This document shows, one piece after another, positions 34,502-42,580 of a stretch of DNA of 44,778 nt. Position numbers and translations under genes: made by a program. Where the stretch lies: positions 1-44,778 of the forward strand of contig USOQ01000011.1 in the NCBI GenBank assembly GCA_900556395.1. Reading direction: 5' to 3'. Source of the DNA: Candidatus Segatella caccae (lineage in GTDB: Bacteria; Bacteroidota; Bacteroidia; Bacteroidales; Bacteroidaceae). Below the pieces are notes generated by a model, which saw only the letters and a program-made list of their open reading frames with translations, did not search any database and was not told where the DNA came from. Position 1 is the stretch's first letter, and each line of letters opens with the position of its first letter.

Positions 34502-34690
34502 CTACTTGTGACGGTTTGCGCGCTGTTGGCGATATTTGGCTTTCTGACGTGCCGAACCACTGCCGTGAGCTCCCGTGATGTATTTCTTTTTCTTAGCCTT
34601 GGTTTTTATCTTGCCGTCGTCTTCCTTTTTAGAAGCTCCGCCAGCTTTGAAAACCATGCCACTCATGATAATGTCATCAATATCATTCAT
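34502..34690 (-). CDS. small basic protein of unknown function
   Basis: 62 residues, or about 54 from the internal Met in MSGMVFKAGG. It is strongly basic, with KTKAKKKKYITGAHGSGSAR and a C-terminal KYRQQRANRHK, and has no signal or membrane segment. The composition suggests binding to RNA or DNA, perhaps the ribosome. It follows the AICAR formyltransferase gene by 75 bases on the same strand. No family recognised. Confidence 0.6.
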   Translation of the reverse strand: MNDIDDIIMSGMVFKAGGASKKEDDGKIKTKAKKKKYITGAHGSGSARQKAKYRQQRANRHK

Positions 34691-34765
34691 AGTTGTTGGT
34701 ATTAAATGGTGTTGATGGATTGTTTGATTCTATTGCTTACTTGGCGCTATACTCTTCACCACGGA

Positions 34766-35950
34766 TTAGTGGTGGAAGAGTCGAACGTGTGTAAAGGCCA
34801 TGGCGATACCGTACTTGTCGCATGTGTCGATAACATGGTCGTCACGGATGCTACCGCCTGCTTGTGCTATGTATTCTACACCGCTCTTATGAGCACGCTC
34901 GATGTTGTCGCCAAAGGGGAAGAAGGCATCACTACCTACTGACACACCCTTGTTTTGTGCTATCCATGCCTTTTTCTCTTCGCGTGTGAGAGGCTCTGGC
35001 TTCTCGCTGAAGAAATTCTGCCATACTCCGTCTTGCAGTACGTCTTCCCATTCATCGCTGATATATACGTTGATGGTGTTGTCGCGGTCTGCACGGCGTA
35101 TGCCTTCCTTGAATGGTAAGTTCATAACCTTAGGACACTGGCGTAACCACCATTCGTCAGCCTTGGAACCTGCCAGGCGAGTACAGTGAATACGGCTCTG
35201 CTGTCCTGCACCGATACCGATGGCCTGACCGTCTTTCACGTAGCATACAGAGTTGCTCTGGGTGTATTTCAGTGTGATGAGAGAGATGATGAGGTCGCGC
35301 TTGGCTTCTGCTGTAAATGTCTTATTGCGTGTAGGGATGTCCTCAAACAATGCTGGGTCGTCGAGTTTTACCTCGTTTCTTCCTTGTTCGAATGTGATAC
35401 CGAATACCTGCTTACGCTCGATAGGTGCTGGCACATAGTTGGGGTCTATCTTGATGACATTGTAAGTGCCTTTGCGTTTTTCTTTCAAAATCTCGATAGC
35501 CTCGGGGGTGTAGTCGGGCGCAATGACTCCATCGCTTACCTCACGCTTGATGAGGGTGGCTGTGGCTGCATCACAGGTGTCGCTCAATGCTACGAAGTCG
35601 CCATAGGAACACATACGATCTGCACCGCGTGCTCGGGCGTAGGCACATGCTAATGGTGATAGCTCTATCTTGACATCGTCGACAAAATAGATTTTCTTCA
35701 GAGTGTCACTCAGTGGAAGACCTATGGCTGCACCTGCTGGTGATACGTGTTTGAAACTTGCTGCTGCAGGTATGCCTGTTGCTGCTTTCAGTTCTTTAAC
35801 GAGCTGCCAAGAATTGAGTGCGTCGAGAAAATTGATGTAGCCAGGGCGGCCATTGATAACTTCAAGGGGAAGCTCACTACCATCCTCCATATAGATTCTG
35901 GATGGCTTTTGGTTGGGATTACATCCGTACTTTAATGCTAATTCTTTCAT
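34766..35950 (-). CDS. AICAR formyltransferase (stand-alone)
   Basis: 394 residues carrying only the formyltransferase part of PurH, which formylates AICAR to FAICAR with 10-formyl-THF in purine synthesis. KELALKYGCNPNQKPS at the start, AASFKHVSPAGAAIGLPL, GIGAGQQSRIHCTRLAGSKAD and SDAFFPFGDNI are AICARFT signatures. The IMP cyclohydrolase domain is absent, so that step must be encoded elsewhere. I chose ATG 35950; the ORF extends to 36013 without similarity and through promoter boxes. Confidence 0.93.
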   Translation of the reverse strand: MKELALKYGCNPNQKPSRIYMEDGSELPLEVINGRPGYINFLDALNSWQLVKELKAATGIPAAASFKHVSPAGAAIGLPLSDTLKKIYFVDDVKIELSPLACAYARARGADRMCSYGDFVALSDTCDAATATLIKREVSDGVIAPDYTPEAIEILKEKRKGTYNVIKIDPNYVPAPIERKQVFGITFEQGRNEVKLDDPALFEDIPTRNKTFTAEAKRDLIISLITLKYTQSNSVCYVKDGQAIGIGAGQQSRIHCTRLAGSKADEWWLRQCPKVMNLPFKEGIRRADRDNTINVYISDEWEDVLQDGVWQNFFSEKPEPLTREEKKAWIAQNKGVSVGSDAFFPFGDNIERAHKSGVEYIAQAGGSIRDDHVIDTCDKYGIAMAFTHVRLFHH

Positions 35951-35952
35951 TG

Positions 35953-35988
35953 CAAAGATATGTTTGTTAAGAATTTGCTGCAAAGTTA
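35953..35988 (-). promoter_or_regulatory. promoter boxes of the AICAR formyltransferase gene
   Basis: Two minus-strand -7-like boxes: TAACTTTG at 35981-35988 and TATCTTTG at 35953-35960. The second is only 2 bases from the ATG, so if used it would give an almost leaderless message. Confidence 0.45.
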
Positions 35989-36074
35989 CAAAAAAACTCT
36001 GTTTTTGTATCATCCGTGCTAACTTTTTTGTACTTTTGCAGCCAAAATAGAGGATATTTCAAATACGATGCGTT

Positions 36075-36410
36075 ATGAAAAATGATTTGCTTTGTCTTAC
36101 ACGTGAAATCGAAAGAAAAATAGACAAAAAGATTCCTGCTGGCTCTGATTTTGAGAAGCTGGCGTCTTTTTTTGCAGTTAAGCATCATATCAAACTGAAT
36201 GCTGAGGCTCTACGTAAAGTTTGGCATTATGTGAGTGGTAAAGAAAAACCAACGAAGAAAACATTGAATAAGTTGGCCCTATTCCTTGGCTACCAGTGTT
36301 GGGATGATTTCCATGAGGCTTTGCATGGTGATGATGATGGAAATCTTAATTATGAGGTAGATGAGGAGAAGAAGGGAAAGTCGGATATGGCAGACTTTGA
36401 TGATATCTAA
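36075..36410 (+). CDS. small helical protein of unknown function
   Basis: 111 residues, all-helical in appearance. The N-terminal part (LTREIERKI, KLASFFAVKHHIKLNAEALRKVWHYVSGKEKPTKKTLNKLALFLGY) has the spacing of an HTH-like domain found at the start of many Bacteroidetes proteins. The last 25 residues are acidic. A TACTTTTG box lies at 36031-36038. It could be a small DNA-binding regulator; there is no target evidence. Confidence 0.7.
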   Translation: MKNDLLCLTREIERKIDKKIPAGSDFEKLASFFAVKHHIKLNAEALRKVWHYVSGKEKPTKKTLNKLALFLGYQCWDDFHEALHGDDDGNLNYEVDEEKKGKSDMADFDDI

Positions 36411-36491
36411 TATGCCTGCCTTATGATGATATCCAATATATTGAACAAATGATGATTGTGCTTATGAGAGTACTCGTAAGATGATACAGAA

Positions 36492-36530
36492 AAAGGAGAT
36501 TCGCAATCTGTTGATTGTCGAATCTCCTTT
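36492..36530. terminator. bidirectional terminator before rplS
   Basis: AAAGGAGATTCG and its exact complement enclose a further CAATC/GATTG stem. It lies between convergent genes ending at 36410 and 36562. Confidence 0.85.
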
Positions 36531-36561
36531 ATCTTTTTCTTTAGGATCGTAAGCAGAGTAA

Positions 36562-36927
36562 TTATTCAGCGTTTTTCTGAATAGTCTTCTTCTCAGCGAT
36601 ACGTGCCTTCTTACCTGTAAGGGCACGGAGGTAGTACAACTTAGCACGACGTACCTTACCACGCTTGTTCACCTCGATAGAGTCGATAGCTGGTGACTCA
36701 ATTGGGAAGATACGCTCTACACCTACTGTTCCAGACATCTTACGAACAGTGAAACGCTTCTTGTCACCATGGCCTGAAATCTTGATAACTACACCACGGT
36801 AGAGCTGGATACGCTCCTTTGAACCCTCGACGATTTTGTAAGCGACTGTGATAGTATCACCTGCCTTGAACTCAGGGAACTTCTTGCCGGTTGCAAATGC
36901 TTCTTCAGCAACTTTAATTAAATCCAT
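36562..36927 (-). CDS. rplS: 50S ribosomal protein L19
   Basis: 121 residues of the large subunit at the 30S/50S interface. FKAGDTITVAYKIVEGSKERIQLYRGVVI and GVERIFPIESPAIDSIEVNKRGKVRRAKLYYLR are textbook L19. It is a single-gene unit here, without the rpsP-rimM-trmD neighbours found in other phyla. A leader of about 90 bases precedes it. Confidence 0.97.
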   Translation of the reverse strand: MDLIKVAEEAFATGKKFPEFKAGDTITVAYKIVEGSKERIQLYRGVVIKISGHGDKKRFTVRKMSGTVGVERIFPIESPAIDSIEVNKRGKVRRAKLYYLRALTGKKARIAEKKTIQKNAE

Positions 36928-37020
36928 TTTGTTTTATAATTAAATATTGTTTGTCGTTCCAACGCAACATGGTTAAGCCACTCATCAGCCCATGCCAGCG
37001 GTTACGCCGAAAAGCGGGTG
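36928..37020 (-). promoter_or_regulatory. rplS 5' leader, candidate autoregulatory structure
   Basis: The region between the promoter and ATG is GC-rich in its 5' half, unlike the AT-rich flanks. On the minus strand GCATGG pairs with CCATGT around a region containing GATGAGTGGC, and CCGCTTTTCGGCG lies at the 5' end. L19 leaders that bind the protein are known in other bacteria. Here it is an inference from position and composition. Confidence 0.4.
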
Positions 37021-37052
37021 CAAAGTTACAACTTTTTCTGGTATCTTCCAAA
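37021..37052 (-). promoter_or_regulatory. promoter of rplS
   Basis: On the minus strand TTTG (37049-37052), a 20-base spacer and TAACTTTG (37021-37028). Confidence 0.7.
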
Positions 37053-37089
37053 TTTTCAGAGACTTTCTTCTTTTTTATATGATATTTTT

Positions 37090-37121
37090 TTTGTTCTTCT
37101 TGTTTTTTTAGTGTATCTTTG
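37090..37121 (+). promoter_or_regulatory. promoter of the split 5'-nucleotidase genes
   Basis: TTTG (37090-37093), a 20-base spacer and TATCTTTG (37114-37121), 27 bases before the ATG. Confidence 0.7.
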
Positions 37122-37147
37122 CAATAATAAATAAAACAAGTTGAATC

Positions 37148-37921
37148 ATGAGAAATAAATCTTTAGTTGTTGCTGCATTTCTTTTGGCTACTTGGAGTAT
37201 ATCTACTCCTTGTGTGGCTCAGAAGTACAAGGTTACAAAGGTGCAGCGTTCGCGTATTTTGGTGGATAAGAGATTTGATCAGAATCCTGATGCTCAGGCA
37301 GCTGTCTTTATAGCACCTTATAAGCATAAGGTGGACAGTATTATGAGTCCTGTTGTGGGTGAGACTGCTCACTATATGGCTGCTGGTCGTCCAGAGAGTG
37401 AATTGAGCAACCTGCTTTGTGATATTTTGGTATGGGCTGGTAAGGATTTCGAAGAGAAGCCTGTGTTCTCCGTTTATAATATGGGTGGTATTCGTGCAGC
37501 CTTGGCTAAGGGAAAACAAACGGTTGGAGATGTCAATGATATGGCTCCTTTTGAAAATAAGATTTGTTTCCTTACTTTGACGGGTAAGGATGTGCTTGAA
37601 CTTTTTTCTCAGATTGCCATGCGTGGTGGTGAGGGCGTAAGTCATGCTGTAAAAATGGATATCTCGAAAGATGGGAAGCTTTTGGATGCTACACTCAACG
37701 GACAACCTATAGACGAGAAGGCTTCTTACCGGGTGGCAACGCTTGATTATCTGGCTGAAGGCAACGACCAGTTGACTGCCTTTAAGAAAGGAACGGATGT
37801 CTTTGCGCCCAAACAGAGAGAGAACAATGTGCGCTTCATTATCATGAATTATTTTCGTGAACAGGCTGCTCAGGGAATGTGTGTGGAATCTAAAGTGGAA
37901 GGTCGTATAGTTATCAAATAA
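37148..37921 (+). CDS. 5'-nucleotidase C-terminal (substrate-binding) domain protein
   Basis: 257 residues with a Sec signal (about 1-24, ending CVAQ). It corresponds to the C-terminal nucleoside-binding domain of UshA-type enzymes: SNLLCDILVWAGKD, VYNMGGIRAALAKG, NDMAPFENKICFLTLTGKDVLELF, and YRVATLDYLAEGNDQLTAF. The metal-binding catalytic domain is absent and is encoded by the next gene, 5 bases downstream. Together they should hydrolyse nucleotides outside the inner membrane. Confidence 0.9.
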   Translation: MRNKSLVVAAFLLATWSISTPCVAQKYKVTKVQRSRILVDKRFDQNPDAQAAVFIAPYKHKVDSIMSPVVGETAHYMAAGRPESELSNLLCDILVWAGKDFEEKPVFSVYNMGGIRAALAKGKQTVGDVNDMAPFENKICFLTLTGKDVLELFSQIAMRGGEGVSHAVKMDISKDGKLLDATLNGQPIDEKASYRVATLDYLAEGNDQLTAFKKGTDVFAPKQRENNVRFIIMNYFREQAAQGMCVESKVEGRIVIK

Positions 37922-37926
37922 TATCT

Positions 37927-38763
37927 ATGATGAAGAAATATTTTTTTGCTGTGGTAATGTGTTGCATTACTTTCAGTTCTTGGGCACAGAAACAGTTGGT
38001 GGTGCTGCATACGAATGATACACATAGTTGTGTGATGCCTCTGAATCCTAATTTGGCTGATACGGCTATTGCAGACAGAGGTGGTTTCCTTCGTAGGGTG
38101 AACATGGTGAAGCAGGAAAGACAGAAGAATCCAGACCTTCTGCTCTTCGATAGTGGTGATTTCTCACAAGGTTCACCTTATTACACACTCTTTAAAGGTG
38201 ATGTAGAGGTGGGACTGATGAATGAGATGGGATATGATGCTGCCACGATAGGTAATCATGAGTTTGATTTTGGTATTGATAACATGGTTCGACTTTTCAA
38301 GAAGGCTAAGTTTCCTATAGTTTGTTCCAACTATGATTTCACTGGTACGGCTTTGAAGGACATTGTTAAGCCTTGGGTTGTATTGAAACGCGGGGGAGTG
38401 AAAATCGGAGTCTTTGGTTTGGGACCTCAGTTGGAAGGACTTGTCACTGCTGCCAATTATGGGCCGATCAAGTATCTTGACCCTATAAAAACAGCTTTGG
38501 AAACGGCTACTTTCTTAAAGAAAAAGAAGAAATGCGACATCATTATTTGTATTTCGCACTTGGGATGGAATGTGGAGAATACAGATGATGTCCAGACAAT
38601 ACCTGGCACTCGCTATATCGATTTGGTATTGGGAGGTCATTCACATACTTATTTCAAGGAATTGAGATATGTGAAGGATTTGGACGGAAAGCTTGTTCCT
38701 GTCGACCAAAATGGCAAGAATGCCATTTGGGTGGGCAAGATAGTCTTGGATTACTCGAAATAA
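37927..38763 (+). CDS. metallophosphatase, 5'-nucleotidase catalytic domain protein
   Basis: 278 residues with a Sec signal (about 1-20). Metallophosphoesterase motifs are complete: VLHTNDTHS with D31 and H33, LFDSGDFSQGS, TIGNHEFDFG, ISHLGWN and GGHSHTYF. It is the N-terminal half of a UshA-like enzyme; the C-terminal half is the gene 5 bases upstream, so the order is reversed relative to the fused protein. Its 3' end overlaps the convergent porT gene by 13 bases. Confidence 0.92.
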   Translation: MMKKYFFAVVMCCITFSSWAQKQLVVLHTNDTHSCVMPLNPNLADTAIADRGGFLRRVNMVKQERQKNPDLLLFDSGDFSQGSPYYTLFKGDVEVGLMNEMGYDAATIGNHEFDFGIDNMVRLFKKAKFPIVCSNYDFTGTALKDIVKPWVVLKRGGVKIGVFGLGPQLEGLVTAANYGPIKYLDPIKTALETATFLKKKKKCDIIICISHLGWNVENTDDVQTIPGTRYIDLVLGGHSHTYFKELRYVKDLDGKLVPVDQNGKNAIWVGKIVLDYSK

Positions 38764-39500
38764 AAAGTTAATGCTATCATTTTGCTGTGTGCTTCTTTTG
38801 AAGCCATAGCATATGGTAGCATATTTTTGTCCTTGATTTGGTTGACGTGACTCTTATCGATGGAGTTGCTGATGCCATACATGAATTTAAGTTCTGGGCG
38901 TAACTTAAAGAATGGTAAATAAAAGTCGCATCCTACGCCTATCTCTAAAAATAAATCTGTTTTCTTGAGTTTGATATAATCATCATTGGTGTTGCTGAGG
39001 TTTAGCATAGGGTTGATGCCTGCCATGAGGTAGGGACGATGATTATTGAATCGTGGGGCTGCAAAGATAAGGTCTACTGCAGTTGAGATGTATGCTGTCT
39101 TCATGTCTTGCATCTTCTCGGTAGGCCGGTCGTTGGCATCTTTCTCCAGCAGGTTGCGATAGGTAAGATGACGGGTGCCAAAATACATCGCGGGTGCTAC
39201 TCTTAACTGCAGGTTGGTGTTAAGTCTCAGTTCGCCTAATACGCCAACTGTGAACCCCACGTCCCATCTGTCTTGATCTACTGTGACACATGATGATACT
39301 TCTTGACCTTCTTCATTGATATAAGTCTGTGGTCCTACATTCAATAGTTCTAAATCTTGAAAATGAGTGCCCACTAAAACACCAAAGTGAAAGGTGCGCA
39401 AGTCTGTATAAGGTCTGTTTTCAACCTTACGTTCTTGTGCCTGCGCTTGGTAGAATACCATTCCTAATAGGGCGATGAGGATATATATATTCTTTTTCAT
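38751..39500 (-). CDS. porT: T9SS outer-membrane protein PorT
   Basis: 249 residues from ATG 39500 with a Sec signal ending QAQAQ. FHFGVLVGTHFQDLELLNV, PYLMAGINPMLNLSN and LEIGVGCDFYLPFFKLRPELKF are features of PorT, an eight-stranded-barrel-type protein needed for type IX secretion. Alternating hydrophobic strands run to the terminal aromatic residue, as in outer-membrane barrels. An in-frame ATG at 39539 would add 13 residues before the signal peptide and was rejected. It lies apart from porX and porW, 10 kb away. Confidence 0.88.
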   Translation of the reverse strand: MKKNIYILIALLGMVFYQAQAQERKVENRPYTDLRTFHFGVLVGTHFQDLELLNVGPQTYINEEGQEVSSCVTVDQDRWDVGFTVGVLGELRLNTNLQLRVAPAMYFGTRHLTYRNLLEKDANDRPTEKMQDMKTAYISTAVDLIFAAPRFNNHRPYLMAGINPMLNLSNTNDDYIKLKKTDLFLEIGVGCDFYLPFFKLRPELKFMYGISNSIDKSHVNQIKDKNMLPYAMASKEAHSKMIALTFYFE

Positions 39501-39575
39501 ATAGATATAACGTAAATAGGATAATCTTATTGCCTTCAACTTATTTCGAAAGAGTATAAATTATTCAAAAAAATG

Positions 39576-39593
39576 ATACCTACATGTAGGTAT
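39576..39593. promoter_or_regulatory. 18-bp perfect palindrome, candidate operator
   Basis: ATACCTACATGTAGGTAT is its own complement. It lies 16 bases upstream of the TATCTTTG box (39609-39616) of the ferredoxin gene, covering the -33 region, and 76 bases upstream of the porT start on the other strand. Position and symmetry fit a dimeric regulator site. Confidence 0.6.
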
Positions 39594-39608
39594 TTAAAAA
39601 ATTATTGT

Positions 39609-39616
39609 TATCTTTG
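39609..39616 (+). promoter_or_regulatory. -7 box of the ferredoxin gene
   Basis: TATCTTTG, about 70 bases before the ATG. The expected -33 position falls inside the 18-bp palindrome. Confidence 0.65.
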
Positions 39617-39685
39617 CACCATACTTAATAGGTATAGATTAAAACAGATTGAACAAAACATTATTAATATTAAAACTTTATTATT

Positions 39686-39853
39686 ATGGCTTACGTAATT
39701 GGTGACGATTGTATCGCATGCGGTACATGTATTGATGAGTGTCCATCAGGTGCTATCTCTGAGGGCGAGAAGTATTCTATCGACCCAGATGCTTGCACTG
39801 AGTGCGGTACTTGCGCTGATGTTTGTCCTAACGAGGCTATCAGTCTTCCTTAA
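39686..39853 (+). CDS. 2[4Fe-4S] ferredoxin
   Basis: 55 residues, of clostridial type. Two motifs C-x2-C-x2-C-x3-C-P use C9, C12, C15, C19 and C37, C40, C43, C47. It reads MAYVIGDDCIACGTC onward to AISLP. It carries low-potential electrons for anaerobic enzymes such as pyruvate:ferredoxin oxidoreductase, which fits an anaerobe. It is monocistronic, with a promoter box, an upstream palindrome and a strong terminator. Confidence 0.96.
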   Translation: MAYVIGDDCIACGTCIDECPSGAISEGEKYSIDPDACTECGTCADVCPNEAISLP

Positions 39854-39890
39854 TATATAAGGATAGATACTTTAGTTACATAAAACATCG

Positions 39891-39920
39891 GGAGCGGCTC
39901 TTTAGAGTCGCTCTTTTTTT
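39891..39920 (+). terminator. terminator after the ferredoxin gene
   Basis: GAGCGGCTC pairs with GAGTCGCTC (one wobble) around TTTA, followed by eight T. Confidence 0.85.
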
Positions 39921-40065
39921 TGTTATCTTTGTTTCGTATTCCTCTCTATTCTCCATTCTTAATCATTGAATATTTGCTTGACTATTTAATATGTAGGCAA
40001 TGTTCTTCTTTCTATATGAGGGAATGTCGTTTCTTACAAGGTTACTTTTTTATAAGATAAAAAAA

Positions 40066-40093
40066 AGCGGGATTCCAAAAAAAGAATCCCGCT
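40066..40093. terminator. terminator of the TonB/ExbD operon
   Basis: AGCGGGATTC and its complement surround a run of A. It lies 23 bases past the stop of the TPR gene. An A run on the left becomes the T run on the minus strand. Confidence 0.85.
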
Positions 40094-40116
40094 CTTCTAT
40101 TATCTTTATTGTTTGA

Positions 40117-41538
40117 TTATTCTGCTGTTGCTTTTGTGCCCTTTTCGATGGCATCCTTAGCATATTTGTTTTCAGGATCCAACTGGAGCAATTTCTCCCA
40201 GTATGGTTTGGCCTTTTCAAAGTCCTGCTTGTCGTAGTTGTAGATGAAGCCCATGTACTGATAAGCCTGCTTCAAGTAGCCGACTTCGTCAGCGTCACAC
40301 TGCTTGGCTTCCAACTCCTTGATAACTTCCTCGTATGCAGGTATAGCCAAATCGTCCAACTCGCTTTGGAATGCAGTGTTACCTTCCTGTAGTTTGGCGA
40401 ATGCCTTCAATGAAGGATATTTCTCAGCAAGTTTGTCGTAAACACTAATGGCTTTTTCTATGTTCTGAACTTTAGTTTCTGCATTCTTCTTAGCCTTGTT
40501 GACATAGATTTCAGCCAACTTCATGAAGTCTGTAGGAGCTGCATCTGGGTTTTTGTCCATATACTGCTGGCTGTATTCCAACGCTTTGTCCTCATCACCC
40601 TTTTGCTTGTATGCCTCAGAGATGTACTGCAATGGCTTAGGATCGTCGGCCTTGAGCTGCAATGCCTTCTCATACTGAGCGATACCTTCATCGTACTGTT
40701 TGTTACCAACCAATGCCATACCATAGTAGGTATAGTCTCTTGATGTCTTCTTGATAGAGTCTGTACCCATGATGACCTGTGCATGGTTGAGAGCAATATC
40801 GAACTTCTCGATATCTACAGCTGACCATACAGCAACTCTGTGGAAGGTAGCATCTTTAGGGAATTTCTGCAATCCACTCTCAGAGAGTGTCAATGCCTCA
40901 TCCTTCTTGTTGACCATATAGTCGGTGATAGCGTAAGCTACATAGATATATTCCTCCAACTTGTTAGGATCGGTCTGCTTGAAGAGTTCATATGCCTTGT
41001 CGTATTTACCATTGCTATAGAAGGTGTAACCAGCCATAGCCTCGTAAGGATACTCTGGGTTCACTTCCTTCAACTTCTTCAGTGTCTCTGCACTTCTCAC
41101 AGGGTCAATCTTCTGGTATACATTTGCATAGCTGATATATCCCTGAGGATTCTTTGGATCCATGACGATACAATCGTTATAACTTGCTGCTGCATCTCCA
41201 CCATTGTCTTGCAAAGCATAGATATCGCCCTTCAAGATATAGGCATCTCCACAGTTCTTAAACTTCATGGTGATAGCGTCAGCAACTGCCATCGCCTTGT
41301 CATACTGCTTGTTGATAGCAAGAATGTTACCTAAAGCAACGAGAGCTTTTGGATCTTTCTTAAACTCTTTCTGATACTCCTTCAGAGACTTTTCAAAGTC
41401 TTTTGTGGTTGTGTTACCAGCCTTGATTTCTGTCTCTATTGACTTGAGCATGTCTTTGTAGTTGACATCCTGAGCCATTGAGGGCATTGACAAACTCATC
41501 ATCAATGCACCAGCTACTAAATATTTTATTGCTTTCAT
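40117..41538 (-). CDS. TPR-repeat periplasmic protein
   Basis: 473 residues with a Sec signal ending SMAQ. About ten TPR-like helix pairs follow (for example ALVALGNILAINKQYDKAM, YISYANVYQKIDPVRSAETL, YQYMGFIYNYDKQDFEKAKPY). They suggest a periplasmic scaffold. It is the last gene of the exbD-exbD-tonB-pstS-like operon, 78 bases after the binding-protein gene. No enzymatic motif seen. Confidence 0.85.
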   Translation of the reverse strand: MKAIKYLVAGALMMSLSMPSMAQDVNYKDMLKSIETEIKAGNTTTKDFEKSLKEYQKEFKKDPKALVALGNILAINKQYDKAMAVADAITMKFKNCGDAYILKGDIYALQDNGGDAAASYNDCIVMDPKNPQGYISYANVYQKIDPVRSAETLKKLKEVNPEYPYEAMAGYTFYSNGKYDKAYELFKQTDPNKLEEYIYVAYAITDYMVNKKDEALTLSESGLQKFPKDATFHRVAVWSAVDIEKFDIALNHAQVIMGTDSIKKTSRDYTYYGMALVGNKQYDEGIAQYEKALQLKADDPKPLQYISEAYKQKGDEDKALEYSQQYMDKNPDAAPTDFMKLAEIYVNKAKKNAETKVQNIEKAISVYDKLAEKYPSLKAFAKLQEGNTAFQSELDDLAIPAYEEVIKELEAKQCDADEVGYLKQAYQYMGFIYNYDKQDFEKAKPYWEKLLQLDPENKYAKDAIEKGTKATAE

Positions 41539-41616
41539 AATCTCAATTTTTATTTTGTGTGATTATTGTTTTTACTTCTTGGATGATTTTTCAATCCAGA
41601 AGGTTTAATAATATTC

Positions 41617-42576
41617 TTATTTTTTAATGTTTACCTTTTTATAGGTGATGTCGCCTCTGTAGGGAAGAAGTCCCGTCTTAAAGACTATCAACTGACCTCT
41701 TGGATTCGTGATGTAGTTGGCAAAACTCCATGGCAGGGCTTTGTGTGGGTCTACTACTATCGCATATATGGTTCTTACGAATGGGTATCTTCCATCGAGC
41801 AGGTATGCCTGGTAGGGCTGCCAACTATTGAATGGAGTTGCCTTATCCTTTATGGACACTCGCATGACATGAATATTCTTCTTAAATGTGGTGTTGGTAG
41901 AGTCTCTGCGGTCATTCAACCAGTTAGAACCAATGACACCAATAGAACCTGGGTTCTCGTCTACAAAGTCTATAACCTGTTTGCTGGTCTTAGCTGCCAT
42001 TATCTTAGCACCCATCTTTTCACCATGCAATACGGAATCAACAACAAAGTTGGTAGTAGCCGAGCGAGTGTTGTCGAAGATGACTTCGATGTCTCCTCTT
42101 TTAGAACCAGGAACAATGTCGCTCCATTTTGTGGCTTTTCCTGTCAGGACACGTTTGATGTCGTTTACCGTTATACAAGTGTCTTGATTGTTCTTGTTGA
42201 CGATAAATGCCAAGCCATCGTATCCAATAGGGAAGACTGAAGGAATAACATTGCTTTTCGATTTCAAGTAAGCTATCTCGCTATCTTTCAGATTACGAGT
42301 AGTAAATAAAAGAGTTGTCTTGAAATCTTTGATCATCTGAAGTCCGGTGACTTCGTCTGAATAAATGGGCTTGAGTTTTGCCTTTGGAAATTCAAACTCA
42401 AACTGTGTTCTCTCCTCGTCGATGATAGGGCTCAGACTTTCGTCTGCATAGAATTCAATAGTGCCCGACGTAGGAGTGTCTGTTCTACCATCTTTGGCTT
42501 TCTTCTCACCACATGATGAGAAGAAAGCCATTGATAGTGATATTAATCCTATAAAAATATAAGATGTTTTTTTCAT
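41617..42576 (-). CDS. PstS-like phosphate-binding lipoprotein in a TonB operon
   Basis: 319 residues from ATG 42576. The lipobox FFSSC lipidates C22. The fold resembles PstS-type periplasmic binding proteins: TIEFYADESLSPIIDE at the start, IGYDGLAFIVNK, KRVLTGKATKWSDI, GVIGSNWL and RGQLIVFKTGLLP. No pstC, pstA or pstB lies nearby. It starts 4 bases after tonB, so it is tightly coupled to the energy-transduction genes. It may bind phosphate or another oxyanion for an outer-membrane process; ligand unknown. Confidence 0.85.
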   Translation of the reverse strand: MKKTSYIFIGLISLSMAFFSSCGEKKAKDGRTDTPTSGTIEFYADESLSPIIDEERTQFEFEFPKAKLKPIYSDEVTGLQMIKDFKTTLLFTTRNLKDSEIAYLKSKSNVIPSVFPIGYDGLAFIVNKNNQDTCITVNDIKRVLTGKATKWSDIVPGSKRGDIEVIFDNTRSATTNFVVDSVLHGEKMGAKIMAAKTSKQVIDFVDENPGSIGVIGSNWLNDRRDSTNTTFKKNIHVMRVSIKDKATPFNSWQPYQAYLLDGRYPFVRTIYAIVVDPHKALPWSFANYITNPRGQLIVFKTGLLPYRGDITYKKVNIKK

Positions 42577-42580
42577 TCTA

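Noticed and set aside
41617..42576. Standard Pst phosphate importer component
   Set aside because: No pstC, pstA, pstB or phoU is adjacent and the gene is translationally tied to tonB.
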